The translations under genes were made by a program, and so were the position numbers. Positions 56,955 to 64,000 of a DNA stretch of 64,000 nucleotides are shown here, piece by piece. The stretch is taken from assembly GCF_003332275.1 (NCBI RefSeq), contig NZ_QOVA01000007.1:124001-188000 (forward strand). The letters are read 5' to 3'. This DNA comes from Edaphovirga cremea (GTDB lineage Bacteria; Pseudomonadota; Gammaproteobacteria; Enterobacterales; Enterobacteriaceae). The stretch's first letter is position 1. The number at the start of each line of letters is the position of its first letter. A model generated the notes under the pieces. The model saw only the letters and a list, made by a program, of their open reading frames with translations. It was not told where the DNA came from and did no database searches.

Positions 56955-58358
56955 ATGACATCGACCCCCGCAGACGGTTTACCGCTTCCGCAGCGCTACG
57001 GCGCAATTTTGGCTATTGCCCTGGGTATTACCGTTTCTGTTCTGGATGGTGCAATCGCCAACGTTGCCCTGCCCACGATCGCCAACGACTTGAACGCCAG
57101 CCCGGCGTCATCCATTTGGGTGGTAAATGCTTACCAGTTGGCGATTACCATTTCGCTGCTTTCATTGGCTTCGCTCGGCGATATTGTGGGTTATCGACGC
57201 GTCTATCAGTGGGGGTTGCTGGTATTCAGTGTCACTTCCCTGTTCTGTGCGCTCTCCGATTCGCTGTTGACGCTGACTTTCGCGCGGGTGCTGCAAGGCT
57301 TTGGTGCTGCCGCGATAATGAGTGTCAATACCGCACTGATCCGCATTATTTATCCGCAAAAATTTCTCGGTCGGGGGATGGGGATTAATGCGCTGATCGT
57401 TGCCGTGTCATCTGCCGCAGGGCCGACCGTGGCCGCCGCCATTCTGTCCGTGGCATCGTGGCAATGGCTGTTTGCCATTAACTTGCCGATCGGGTTGGTG
57501 GCATTACTATTGGGCATCAAATTTCTGCCGCCAAATATCAGCCGCAGCAAAGAACAACGTTTCGATATATTCAGCGGCGTGCTGAATGCCTTGACCTTTG
57601 GTTTACTGATCACCGCCATCAGCGGTTTTGCCCAAGGGCAGAATCATTGGCTGACCGGTGGCGAACTGATCGTCCTGCTGCTGATTGGCTTTATTTTTAT
57701 TCGCCGCCAACTGGGGCAAAAGTTCCCGTTACTGCCCGTGGATCTCCTGCGCATCCCAATATTTGCAATGTCACTCGGAACGTCGCTGTTCTCGTTTAGC
57801 GCGCAAATGTTATCGTTTGTCTCGCTGCCGTTCTTCTTGCAAGCAACGCTGGGGCGCGATGCAGTATCGACCGGTCTGCTGCTGACGCCGTGGCCACTGG
57901 CAACCATGGTGATGGCACCGATTGCCGGGCGCCTGATTGAGCGTTACCACGCTGGTATGCTGGGCGGCATCGGACTGGCGGTCTTCTCGATGGGACTGTT
58001 CTCCCTGGCCCTGCTGCCCTCCTCACCGACGGATCTGGATATCATCTGGCGCATGATAATCTGCGGCGCAGGTTTTGGCCTGTTCCAATCGCCGAACAAC
58101 CACACGATTATCACTGCCGCACCGCGCCACCGCAGCGGCGGAGCCAGCGGATTGCTCGGCACTGCGCGACTGCTCGGCCAGACCACCGGAGCCGCCCTGG
58201 TGGCGCTGATGTTCAACCTCTTCCCCGATCACGGAACCCACGCGTCATTGATTCTGGCTGGCGTATTTGCTGGCAGTGGCGCGGTGGTCAGTTTCCTGCG
58301 CATGACCCAGCCCACTGGCAACCATCCTGCCATTCACCGGCATGAGAGTGGGAAGTAG
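56955..58358 (+). CDS. yebQ: YebQ, DHA2-family MFS transporter
   Basis: 467 residues with 14 helices. Strong likeness to E. coli YebQ (DGLPLPQRYGAIL start, motif C around VDGAIANVALP, LFQSPNNHTIIT). Drug:proton antiporter family; no substrate known. No clear ribosome site before the ATG. In E. coli it is also next to kdgR; here ogl and the AraC gene lie between. Confidence 0.93.
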   Translation: MTSTPADGLPLPQRYGAILAIALGITVSVLDGAIANVALPTIANDLNASPASSIWVVNAYQLAITISLLSLASLGDIVGYRRVYQWGLLVFSVTSLFCALSDSLLTLTFARVLQGFGAAAIMSVNTALIRIIYPQKFLGRGMGINALIVAVSSAAGPTVAAAILSVASWQWLFAINLPIGLVALLLGIKFLPPNISRSKEQRFDIFSGVLNALTFGLLITAISGFAQGQNHWLTGGELIVLLLIGFIFIRRQLGQKFPLLPVDLLRIPIFAMSLGTSLFSFSAQMLSFVSLPFFLQATLGRDAVSTGLLLTPWPLATMVMAPIAGRLIERYHAGMLGGIGLAVFSMGLFSLALLPSSPTDLDIIWRMIICGAGFGLFQSPNNHTIITAAPRHRSGGASGLLGTARLLGQTTGAALVALMFNLFPDHGTHASLILAGVFAGSGAVVSFLRMTQPTGNHPAIHRHESGK

Positions 58359-58385
58359 TCGTTCGCGTTAAGCCATGGTTTTATA

Positions 58386-58427
58386 TGGCAAACAAGTTTT
58401 ATAGGGCAAACAAGTTTCACATGGCCC
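58386..58427. repeat. Tandem array, period 18 bp, two and a half units, after yebQ
   Basis: atggcaaacaagttttat (58386-58403), agggcaaacaagtttcac (58404-58421), then a partial atggcc. Confidence 0.7.
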
Positions 58428-58436
58428 ACAAAAAAA

Positions 58437-58460
58437 GCCCCGCACTGTAAAATGCGGGGC
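58437..58460. terminator. Terminator between yebQ and htpX
   Basis: Stem GCCCCGCA / TGCGGGGC, 8-nt loop, A-run before and T-run after; serves both convergent genes. Confidence 0.9.
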
Positions 58461-58488
58461 TTTTGGATGGTGCGATCGTTTCGACCGG

Positions 58489-59367
58489 TTATTTCAGATA
58501 GGCACCGCTACGCAGCGCTTCAATACGTTTGTCCAATGGCGGATGCGACATAAACAATTCGCTGAACGACTTGGATTTACCATTGATACAAAATGCCATC
58601 AAACTGCCTGCTTCCTGTGGCTCGTAGCTGGTTTTCAGCCGTTGCAGCGCGGCGATCATCTTCTCACGCCCTACCAATTTGGCGGAGCCCGCATCAGCAT
58701 GGAATTCACGATAGCGGGAGAACCACATGGTAATCATGCTGGCAAGAATACCAAATACCAACTCCAGCACCGTCGCCACGGCGAAGTAAATCATCGGGTT
58801 ACCGCTGCTGCTCTCGCCGTCATTGCGGCTCGACAGAAAACCGGAAGCCACCTGCGCAATCAGACGCGAAATAAAGATCACGAACGTATTCACTACGCCC
58901 TGAATCAGGGTCATGGTCACCATATCACCATTGGCGACGTGGCTGATCTCATGGGCGATAACCGCCTCGGCTTCGTCCTGACTCATATTCTGTAGCAATC
59001 CGCTGCTGACCGCGACCAACGACGCATCACGGCGGGCACCCGTTGCAAACGCATTGATATCAGGGGCGTGATAAATCGCCACCTGCGGCATCTTGATACC
59101 TACCTGCTGCGACTGACGACGCACGGTATCTATCAGCCAGCGCTCCGTTTCATTGCGCGGCTGCTCAATAACTTCACCACCCACCGCGCGCAAAGCCATC
59201 CATTTTGACATCAGCAGCGAGACTAATGCGCCGCCAAAACCAAACAGGCCAGCCATGATCATCAGTCCCTGAACACTGCGTGACTGGATCCCTGTCAGAC
59301 TGAGCACCAGTCCGAAAACCAACATCACCGCCAGGTTGGTCAGCAGGAACAACGCTATACGCATCAT
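58489..59367 (-). CDS. htpX: Protease HtpX
   Basis: 292 residues. Inner-membrane M48 zinc metalloprotease: two N-terminal helices, HEISH (139-143) active site, two more helices and the downstream Glu ([10 protein letters not shown]). Removes damaged membrane proteins with FtsH. A sigma-32-type promoter lies about 90 bp upstream. Confidence 0.96.
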   Translation of the reverse strand: MMRIALFLLTNLAVMLVFGLVLSLTGIQSRSVQGLMIMAGLFGFGGALVSLLMSKWMALRAVGGEVIEQPRNETERWLIDTVRRQSQQVGIKMPQVAIYHAPDINAFATGARRDASLVAVSSGLLQNMSQDEAEAVIAHEISHVANGDMVTMTLIQGVVNTFVIFISRLIAQVASGFLSSRNDGESSSGNPMIYFAVATVLELVFGILASMITMWFSRYREFHADAGSAKLVGREKMIAALQRLKTSYEPQEAGSLMAFCINGKSKSFSELFMSHPPLDKRIEALRSGAYLK

Positions 59368-59387
59368 AGAATTCTTACTTCCTCATT

Positions 59388-59427
59388 GTTAAGTAGATTG
59401 CCCAAAGCTTAAGTCGAGTGCCCTAAC
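59388..59427. repeat. Tandem repeat, period 20 bp, two units, in the htpX leader
   Basis: gttaagtagattgcccaaag (59388-59407) and cttaagtcgagtgccctaac (59408-59427), 15 of 20 identical. Confidence 0.55.
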
Positions 59428-59454
59428 CACGCACTGTGGAGTTACCGTAGATCC

Positions 59455-59479
59455 TATGGGCTTCCCGAAGGGTTTCAAG
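59455..59479 (-). promoter_or_regulatory. Heat-shock (sigma-32) promoter of htpX
   Basis: On the minus strand CTTGAAA (59479-59473) is followed after 12 bp by CCCATA (59460-59455), close to the sigma-32 consensus CTTGAAA-N11-16-CCCATnT. htpX is heat-shock induced in E. coli. Confidence 0.65.
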
Positions 59480-59625
59480 AGGGGGAGGCGCTTTAAGCGG
59501 CCAAAATCACAATACTTTACAATTTGCAGGGCTTTAATTCACAAACATTGAACATTTTTACACCGTCACTGCGTCGACCAGCCCAGGCAGATCTCATCAA
59601 TAAGTGGTCGAAAACCATAAAAAAA

Positions 59626-59641
59626 GCGCACCGAAGTGCGC
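59626..59641 (-). terminator. prc terminator
   Basis: On the minus strand GCGCAC / GTGCGC with a TTCG loop, followed by TTTTTTTT; 33 bp after prc. Confidence 0.88.
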
Positions 59642-59673
59642 CTTTTGACATCTTGTTGCATCCTGATTAAGGA

Positions 59674-61722
59674 CTATTTCGCCGCCACCGGCTGCTGTGG
59701 CGCCTGATCTTTTACCATCCTGGCCCAATCAAGTGCGATATGGACAGTTTCGTCCAGATACGGATCCGGCTGCTGGTAATCTTTTGGCAGATCGTCAAGG
59801 GCGTTAATCGGTTTCTTGCCTTCACGCTTGAAGCGCTCGTTGATACGCGTCAGACGGGTCGCATCATCCTCGTGGTTCTCTTTGTCACGCTGGGCGTAAT
59901 TGAGAGAGACGATGTCACGTTTGTCTTTCAGCGCCTTGAAGCGTTCGATATCCTTCGCGATATACTGGAACTCTTCATTGCTGGCGATACGCGCGCTATG
60001 GGCCTTCAGCAGCTCAGACAGGAAAGGCTTCACATCCCCGCTCTTGGTGTAGGTTGCAGCATTGATGCTGTCCCACGGCAAGGCGTTATCCTCAAACTCT
60101 TCACCCGTTTCCGCCGCCTCGATACCGGTTGGCATCATGATGTCTGGCGTCACGCCTTTACGTTGCGTACTGCCACCATCAACACGATAGAATTTCTGGA
60201 TGGTGTACTGCACCGAACCCAGCGCTGGCCACTCAGGGCGCAGCATCTGATCGTAGATGCGGTTCAGGGAGCGATACTGTTGCACAGTGCCTTTACCGAA
60301 AGTCGGTTCACCGACAATCAGCGCCCGGCCATAGTCCTGCATTGCGGCAGCAAAAATTTCAGACGCAGACGCACTGAAGCGATCAACCATCACCACCAGC
60401 GGGCCTTTGTAATACACAATGTTATCCGCGTCGCTGTCTTCGCGCACTTTGCCATTGTTATCACGCACCTGAACGACCGGGCCACTCGGGATAAACAAAC
60501 CGGAGAGTGACACCGCTTCGGTCAACGCGCCGCCGCCATTGGTCCGCAGATCGATAATCAGACTGCTGACGTTCTCTTTGGCCATTTTTTGCAGCTGAAC
60601 TTTGACGTCATCGGTCAGACCGACATAGAAGCCCGGAATATCCATCACCGCGACCCGCTCTTTGCCGATCTGCTTGATGGTCATCTTGACTGCACGATCT
60701 TCAAGGCGAATACGTTCACGGGTCAGCGTCACTGTCCGCGTTTTGGTACCCTTGCCGGCAGGGAGCAGTTCTAGGCGGACCTTGCTGCCCTTCGGCCCTT
60801 TGATCAGCGCAACGACGTCATCAAGACGCCAGCCAATCACGTCCACCATCGGTTTGCCGGTCTGGCCGACACCGACAATGCGATCGCCAACGGTAACTGA
60901 TTTACTCTTCGCTGCCGGACCACCCGGCACCATGGAGTTGATGAGCGTGTAGTCATCATCCATTTGCAGCACCGCACCAATCCCTTCCAGAGACAGGCTC
61001 ATCTCAGTATTGAACTGCTCGGTATTGCGCGGCGACAGATAGTTGGTATGGGGGTCGATCTCATGCGCGAACGCATTCATGACCAATTGGAAAACGTCTT
61101 CACTGTTGCTCTGGCTCAGGCGTTTAATCGCCGACTGGTAGCGCTTGGTGAGCGTCTCTTTGATTTCTTTGTCACTTTTGCCGGTCAGTTTGAGGTTCAG
61201 CTGGTCATATTTGACTTTCGCATCCCATAACTGATTCAGCTCGGCCACATCTTTTGGCCACGGTGATTTACTGCGATCGAGATCGATCGTGTCAGTCCCC
61301 GTAAAGTCCATCGGCCTTTCAAGCACCGACAACGCGTACTGATAACGTTCGTAACGCCGTTTTTGCACCAGATTAAAGAGTGCGTAGCCGGTATCCAGAT
61401 TGCCAGACTTCAGCTCTTCGCCCATTGCGTTTCTTTTATCCGCAAACTGCGCAACATCAGACGCCATAAACACGTTATGGCTGAAATCCAGCATGTTGAG
61501 ATAACGATCGAAGATTTTAGCGGAAAAACTCTCGTCAAGATCGAATTGACGATAGTGCGATCGGGTGAAACGTGACGTCACACGTTCACTGACGGTCGCG
61601 TCTTGCCGTTCCTGGTGCAGTTGGGGCAGTTTGTCGATACTTACCGGCGTATCGTTGGCAAAGCTGATCCCCACTGCCAGAAACAGAGCCGCAATTGCGG
61701 TTAATCTGACAAATTTGTTCAT
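59674..61722 (-). CDS. prc: Tail-specific protease Prc (Tsp)
   Basis: 682 residues, the same as E. coli Prc. Signal peptide ends SFA (about residue 22). Domain order: N-terminal vault domain, PDZ domain (about 238-325), S41 catalytic domain with Ser452 (SASASEIF) and Lys477 (FGKGTVQ), C-terminal domain. Periplasmic enzyme that matures FtsI and, with NlpI, degrades MepS. It is 19 bp after proQ. Confidence 0.97.
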   Translation of the reverse strand: MNKFVRLTAIAALFLAVGISFANDTPVSIDKLPQLHQERQDATVSERVTSRFTRSHYRQFDLDESFSAKIFDRYLNMLDFSHNVFMASDVAQFADKRNAMGEELKSGNLDTGYALFNLVQKRRYERYQYALSVLERPMDFTGTDTIDLDRSKSPWPKDVAELNQLWDAKVKYDQLNLKLTGKSDKEIKETLTKRYQSAIKRLSQSNSEDVFQLVMNAFAHEIDPHTNYLSPRNTEQFNTEMSLSLEGIGAVLQMDDDYTLINSMVPGGPAAKSKSVTVGDRIVGVGQTGKPMVDVIGWRLDDVVALIKGPKGSKVRLELLPAGKGTKTRTVTLTRERIRLEDRAVKMTIKQIGKERVAVMDIPGFYVGLTDDVKVQLQKMAKENVSSLIIDLRTNGGGALTEAVSLSGLFIPSGPVVQVRDNNGKVREDSDADNIVYYKGPLVVMVDRFSASASEIFAAAMQDYGRALIVGEPTFGKGTVQQYRSLNRIYDQMLRPEWPALGSVQYTIQKFYRVDGGSTQRKGVTPDIMMPTGIEAAETGEEFEDNALPWDSINAATYTKSGDVKPFLSELLKAHSARIASNEEFQYIAKDIERFKALKDKRDIVSLNYAQRDKENHEDDATRLTRINERFKREGKKPINALDDLPKDYQQPDPYLDETVHIALDWARMVKDQAPQQPVAAK

Positions 61723-61741
61723 GCCTGGGTTGGCCTCCGTA

Positions 61742-62476
61742 TCAGAACTGCAAGTGTTCTGCGCGCACGATCATCGCCAGACCGGTAGAGAGCTGTACAC
61801 GTACGCCATCTTTAGCGATTTCAAGTACGGTTGCATCCATCGCGCTCTGACCTGCTCTGACTTTGATTTCCTGGCCAATCTGCAGTTTAGAGATATCGGT
61901 AACCTGTTGGGCTACTGGCACCTGGCGCGGCTGATTTTCCTGCCGCGGTGGACGAGGCTGGCTGGCTTGTTGCGGGCGATTTTGCTGACGCGGCTTGCGG
62001 TTTTCCTGCGACGCGGTGTTATCGCGACGTGGTGCAGGTTTTTTACCAGCAGGACGCGGACGGCGGACCTCGGTATTTTCACCGCTGGTTTCGCGGGCAC
62101 CGGCGGTTTCGCGACGCTTGGCCTGTTGCTCTGCACGCTGTGCTTGCACACGTGCTTTAGCTTCTTCCAGTTGCTTGCGGGCATGTTCTACATGTTGTTC
62201 CTCAAGCTCGCCACAAGCATTACCGTCAAGATCAACGCGTTGAGCGCCGACTTTAACGCCGTAAAGGTAACGCCAGCTTGAGGTATAGAGGCGTAAGGCA
62301 GAACGCAATTGCGTTTTGCTCAGATTTTCCTCGCCTTGTACACGTTCCACAAGATCTTGAAAAATACCGATCTTCAGAGGACGTGCTTCACCTTCGGCAG
62401 TAAAACAAAGCGGAAAACGCTCTGCCAGAAAGGCGATGACTTCTTTACTACTGTTCAACTTAGGTTGATTTTCCAT
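61742..62476 (-). CDS. proQ: RNA chaperone ProQ
   Basis: 244 residues (E. coli 232). N-terminal FinO-type RNA-binding domain (1 to about 125, [18 protein letters not shown] onward), a long basic and Gln/Pro/Arg-rich linker (about 125-185) that accounts for the extra length, and a C-terminal Tudor-like domain ([22 protein letters not shown]). It binds many small RNAs and mRNA 3' ends. Cotranscribed with prc. Confidence 0.96.
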   Translation of the reverse strand: MENQPKLNSSKEVIAFLAERFPLCFTAEGEARPLKIGIFQDLVERVQGEENLSKTQLRSALRLYTSSWRYLYGVKVGAQRVDLDGNACGELEEQHVEHARKQLEEAKARVQAQRAEQQAKRRETAGARETSGENTEVRRPRPAGKKPAPRRDNTASQENRKPRQQNRPQQASQPRPPRQENQPRQVPVAQQVTDISKLQIGQEIKVRAGQSAMDATVLEIAKDGVRVQLSTGLAMIVRAEHLQF

Positions 62477-62571
62477 GAAATTTCCTGATTACAACGGGTT
62501 TGCCAACCGGCGCAGGCATGAACAGGCGCCATTATAATGACGTCATCAGTAAATGCCACGTTATCCGTAGA

Positions 62572-63069
62572 TCATCTTGCGATCAGATTGACATATTTTG
62601 CCGCATCGCACTGTTCGAGGTGCGCGCAAAGCCCCGCCACCACAGCGTTCAAGCCCTGTTCATCGTCGTGATCGAAACGTTGATAACGCGTGCTATCAAT
62701 ATCTAAAACGCCAATAACCCGGCCACCCACATTCAATGGCAACACAATTTCAGCATTGCTGGCTGCATCACAGGCGATATGCCCGGGAAATGCATGTACA
62801 TCGCCAACGCGCTGTACGGCATTGTCTGCCACTGCCGTACCACAGACCCCTTTACCTACCGGAATTCTCACGCAGGCAATTTTGCCCTGAAAAGGGCCAA
62901 GAACCAGCGTCGTACCATCCAATAAATAGAATCCAACCCAGTTGACGTCCTCAAGACGTTCGTACAACAAGGCACTGGCATTAGATAGGGTAGCAATAAA
63001 ATTGCTCTCCCCGGCGATCAACGCGCTCAAATCACGTTTTAATTCGGTGTAGAATGCTTCTTTATTCAT
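62572..63069 (-). CDS. msrC: Free methionine-(R)-sulfoxide reductase
   Basis: 165 residues, a single GAF domain. The three redox Cys residues are at 66, 76 and 100 (IACVRIP, GVCGTA, HIACDAA), with the same spacing as in E. coli MsrC. It reduces free Met-R-SO. Same neighbours as in E. coli (proQ on one side, letA/yebS divergent on the other). Confidence 0.95.
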   Translation of the reverse strand: MNKEAFYTELKRDLSALIAGESNFIATLSNASALLYERLEDVNWVGFYLLDGTTLVLGPFQGKIACVRIPVGKGVCGTAVADNAVQRVGDVHAFPGHIACDAASNAEIVLPLNVGGRVIGVLDIDSTRYQRFDHDDEQGLNAVVAGLCAHLEQCDAAKYVNLIAR

Positions 63070-63302
63070 TTAATAACCATGAGAACAATAAGGATGACTA
63101 GCCACCAGCGGTGTTTAGCCCCTATAAAATAAGCATTAAATGCCTATTGCCACAAGGTGAATCATCTGTGGCTTTAAAAACACTAGCCTACAATGTATGT
63201 TTGCCGACCCAAAATACATTTTTTGCATATTCGAGCCTGACCGCAGTGGCTAACCAAGCTACGCTAACAGTCATCAACGCGCTATCGGCGAACTCCGGGA
63301 TT

Positions 63303-64000
63303 ATGAAAATAAGAACTCTCTCAGGCCCTTTGCCACAACCTCGTTATCAACGCTGTAACGAGTGTGACACACTTTTCATCCTGCCTGAGTTATTAAACCG
63401 TCAGAGTGCCTATTGCCCACGCTGCAACGCCCAGGTGGAGAAAGGTCACGAATGGTCGCTGACCCGCCTCACTTCACTCGCCGTGGCGATGCTGCTGTTG
63501 ATGCCCTTTGCGTTCTTCCAGCCGCTGATCAGCATCCGCCTGCTGGGCACCAGAATTGACGCCAACCTGATGGAAGGTATCTGGCAGATGACGCAGCAAG
63601 GTCATCCCATCACCGCCAGTATGGTCGCCTTCTGCACGATTGGCGCGCCCGTCACCCTCGCGGGTTCGATTCTCTATCTTTATCTGGGCGAGCGATTGGG
63701 CATGAACCTGAAACCGGTGCTGCTGATGCTTGACCGGTTGAAAGAGTGGGTCATGCTCGATATTTACCTGATTGGTATGGCCGTTGCCTGTATCAAAGTC
63801 AAAGAATATGCCGACATCAACGTTGGCATGGCACTCGTGGCCTATCTGGCGGTCACGGTGCTGGCAACGCTGACGCTGATTCACATCAACGTTGAACAAC
63901 TGTGGCAGCGCTTCTACCCGCAGCCCAAAGCCAAAGGGCCGCCCTCAACTCTCCAGCTCTGCCTCTCCTGCAACTTTACCGGCCATGCCGATGCGCGTGG
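63303..64000 (+). CDS. letA: LetA (YebS), membrane lipid-transport protein (partial)
   Basis: The ATG at 63303 gives MKIRTLSGPLPQPRYQRC; the frame is open to the window end (232 codons; E. coli LetA 427). PqiA family: an N-terminal zinc ribbon (CNECDTLF, CPRCNA), four helices, then a second zinc ribbon beginning CLSCNFTGHADARG at the edge. It is predicted to feed lipids to the MCE tunnel LetB (YebT), which should lie just beyond. The true start could be somewhat upstream, as no strong ribosome site is seen. Confidence 0.92.
   Translation, partial: MKIRTLSGPLPQPRYQRCNECDTLFILPELLNRQSAYCPRCNAQVEKGHEWSLTRLTSLAVAMLLLMPFAFFQPLISIRLLGTRIDANLMEGIWQMTQQGHPITASMVAFCTIGAPVTLAGSILYLYLGERLGMNLKPVLLMLDRLKEWVMLDIYLIGMAVACIKVKEYADINVGMALVAYLAVTVLATLTLIHINVEQLWQRFYPQPKAKGPPSTLQLCLSCNFTGHADAR

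Overview
The window comes from a pectinolytic enterobacterium of the soft-rot group (Pectobacteriaceae). The gene content points to Dickeya or the closely related Musicola: a complete oligogalacturonate uptake and breakdown set (kdgM porin, TogMNAB transporter, PelW, Ogl, KdgF, KduD, KdgR with four KdgR operators) lies among backbone genes ordered much as in Escherichia coli near 37-41 min. No rRNA or tRNA gene, CRISPR array or intact insertion sequence was found.

Layout. 1-8.4 kb: ydiJ (cut by the left edge), ydiK, an RprA small RNA behind an RcsB box, ppsA, ppsR, aroH. 8.5-14.9 kb: Fur-controlled haem uptake locus hemP-hemR-hmuSTUV. 14.9-23.1 kb: selO, a ydiV-like gene, lplA, an unusual ERIC element, nlpC, a ruined arn (lipid A aminoarabinose) operon, then btuD-btuE-btuC. 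23.2-30.4 kb: the thrS-infC-rpmI-rplT-pheM-pheS-pheT-ihfA translation cluster with its classical control elements (AUU start of infC, thrS operator hairpin, pheM attenuator). 30.8-35.9 kb: the accessory stretch, with a zinc-ribbon protein, a DUF7736-like protein, a LexA-controlled DinI-like protein, a gtrA-gtrB-polytopic glycosyltransferase trio and two small unknown genes; it looks like the remains of a serotype-converting prophage. 36-40.5 kb: marC, emtA, a GhoS-like orphan, yniA, yniB, yniC. 40.6-49.5 kb: kdgF, kduD, pelW-togMNAB and kdgM. 49.8-53.2 kb: SOS gene ydjM, cystine transporter tcyP and a RES/Xre toxin-antitoxin pair. 53.4-64 kb: kdgR, ogl, a RhaS-like regulator, yebQ, htpX, prc, proQ, msrC and the start of letA (yebS).

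How it works together. KdgM carries oligogalacturonides over the outer membrane and TogMNAB over the inner membrane. PelW and Ogl cut them in the cytoplasm. KdgF helps linearise the unsaturated uronates and KduD reduces the diketonic intermediate to 2-keto-3-deoxygluconate, the inducer that releases KdgR. KduI, the isomerase before KduD, is not in this window.

The most unusual finding is at 19.46-20.41 kb. ArnF and ArnC fragments are joined across a deletion, and the joint holds an exact inverted 108-bp copy of the inside of hemR, which lies 10 kb away. A PmrA-type box remains beside the wreck. A second pattern is a class of short, degenerate intergenic tandem arrays (period 13-20 bp) at ten places; three begin with a unit that includes the stop codon of the gene before it.
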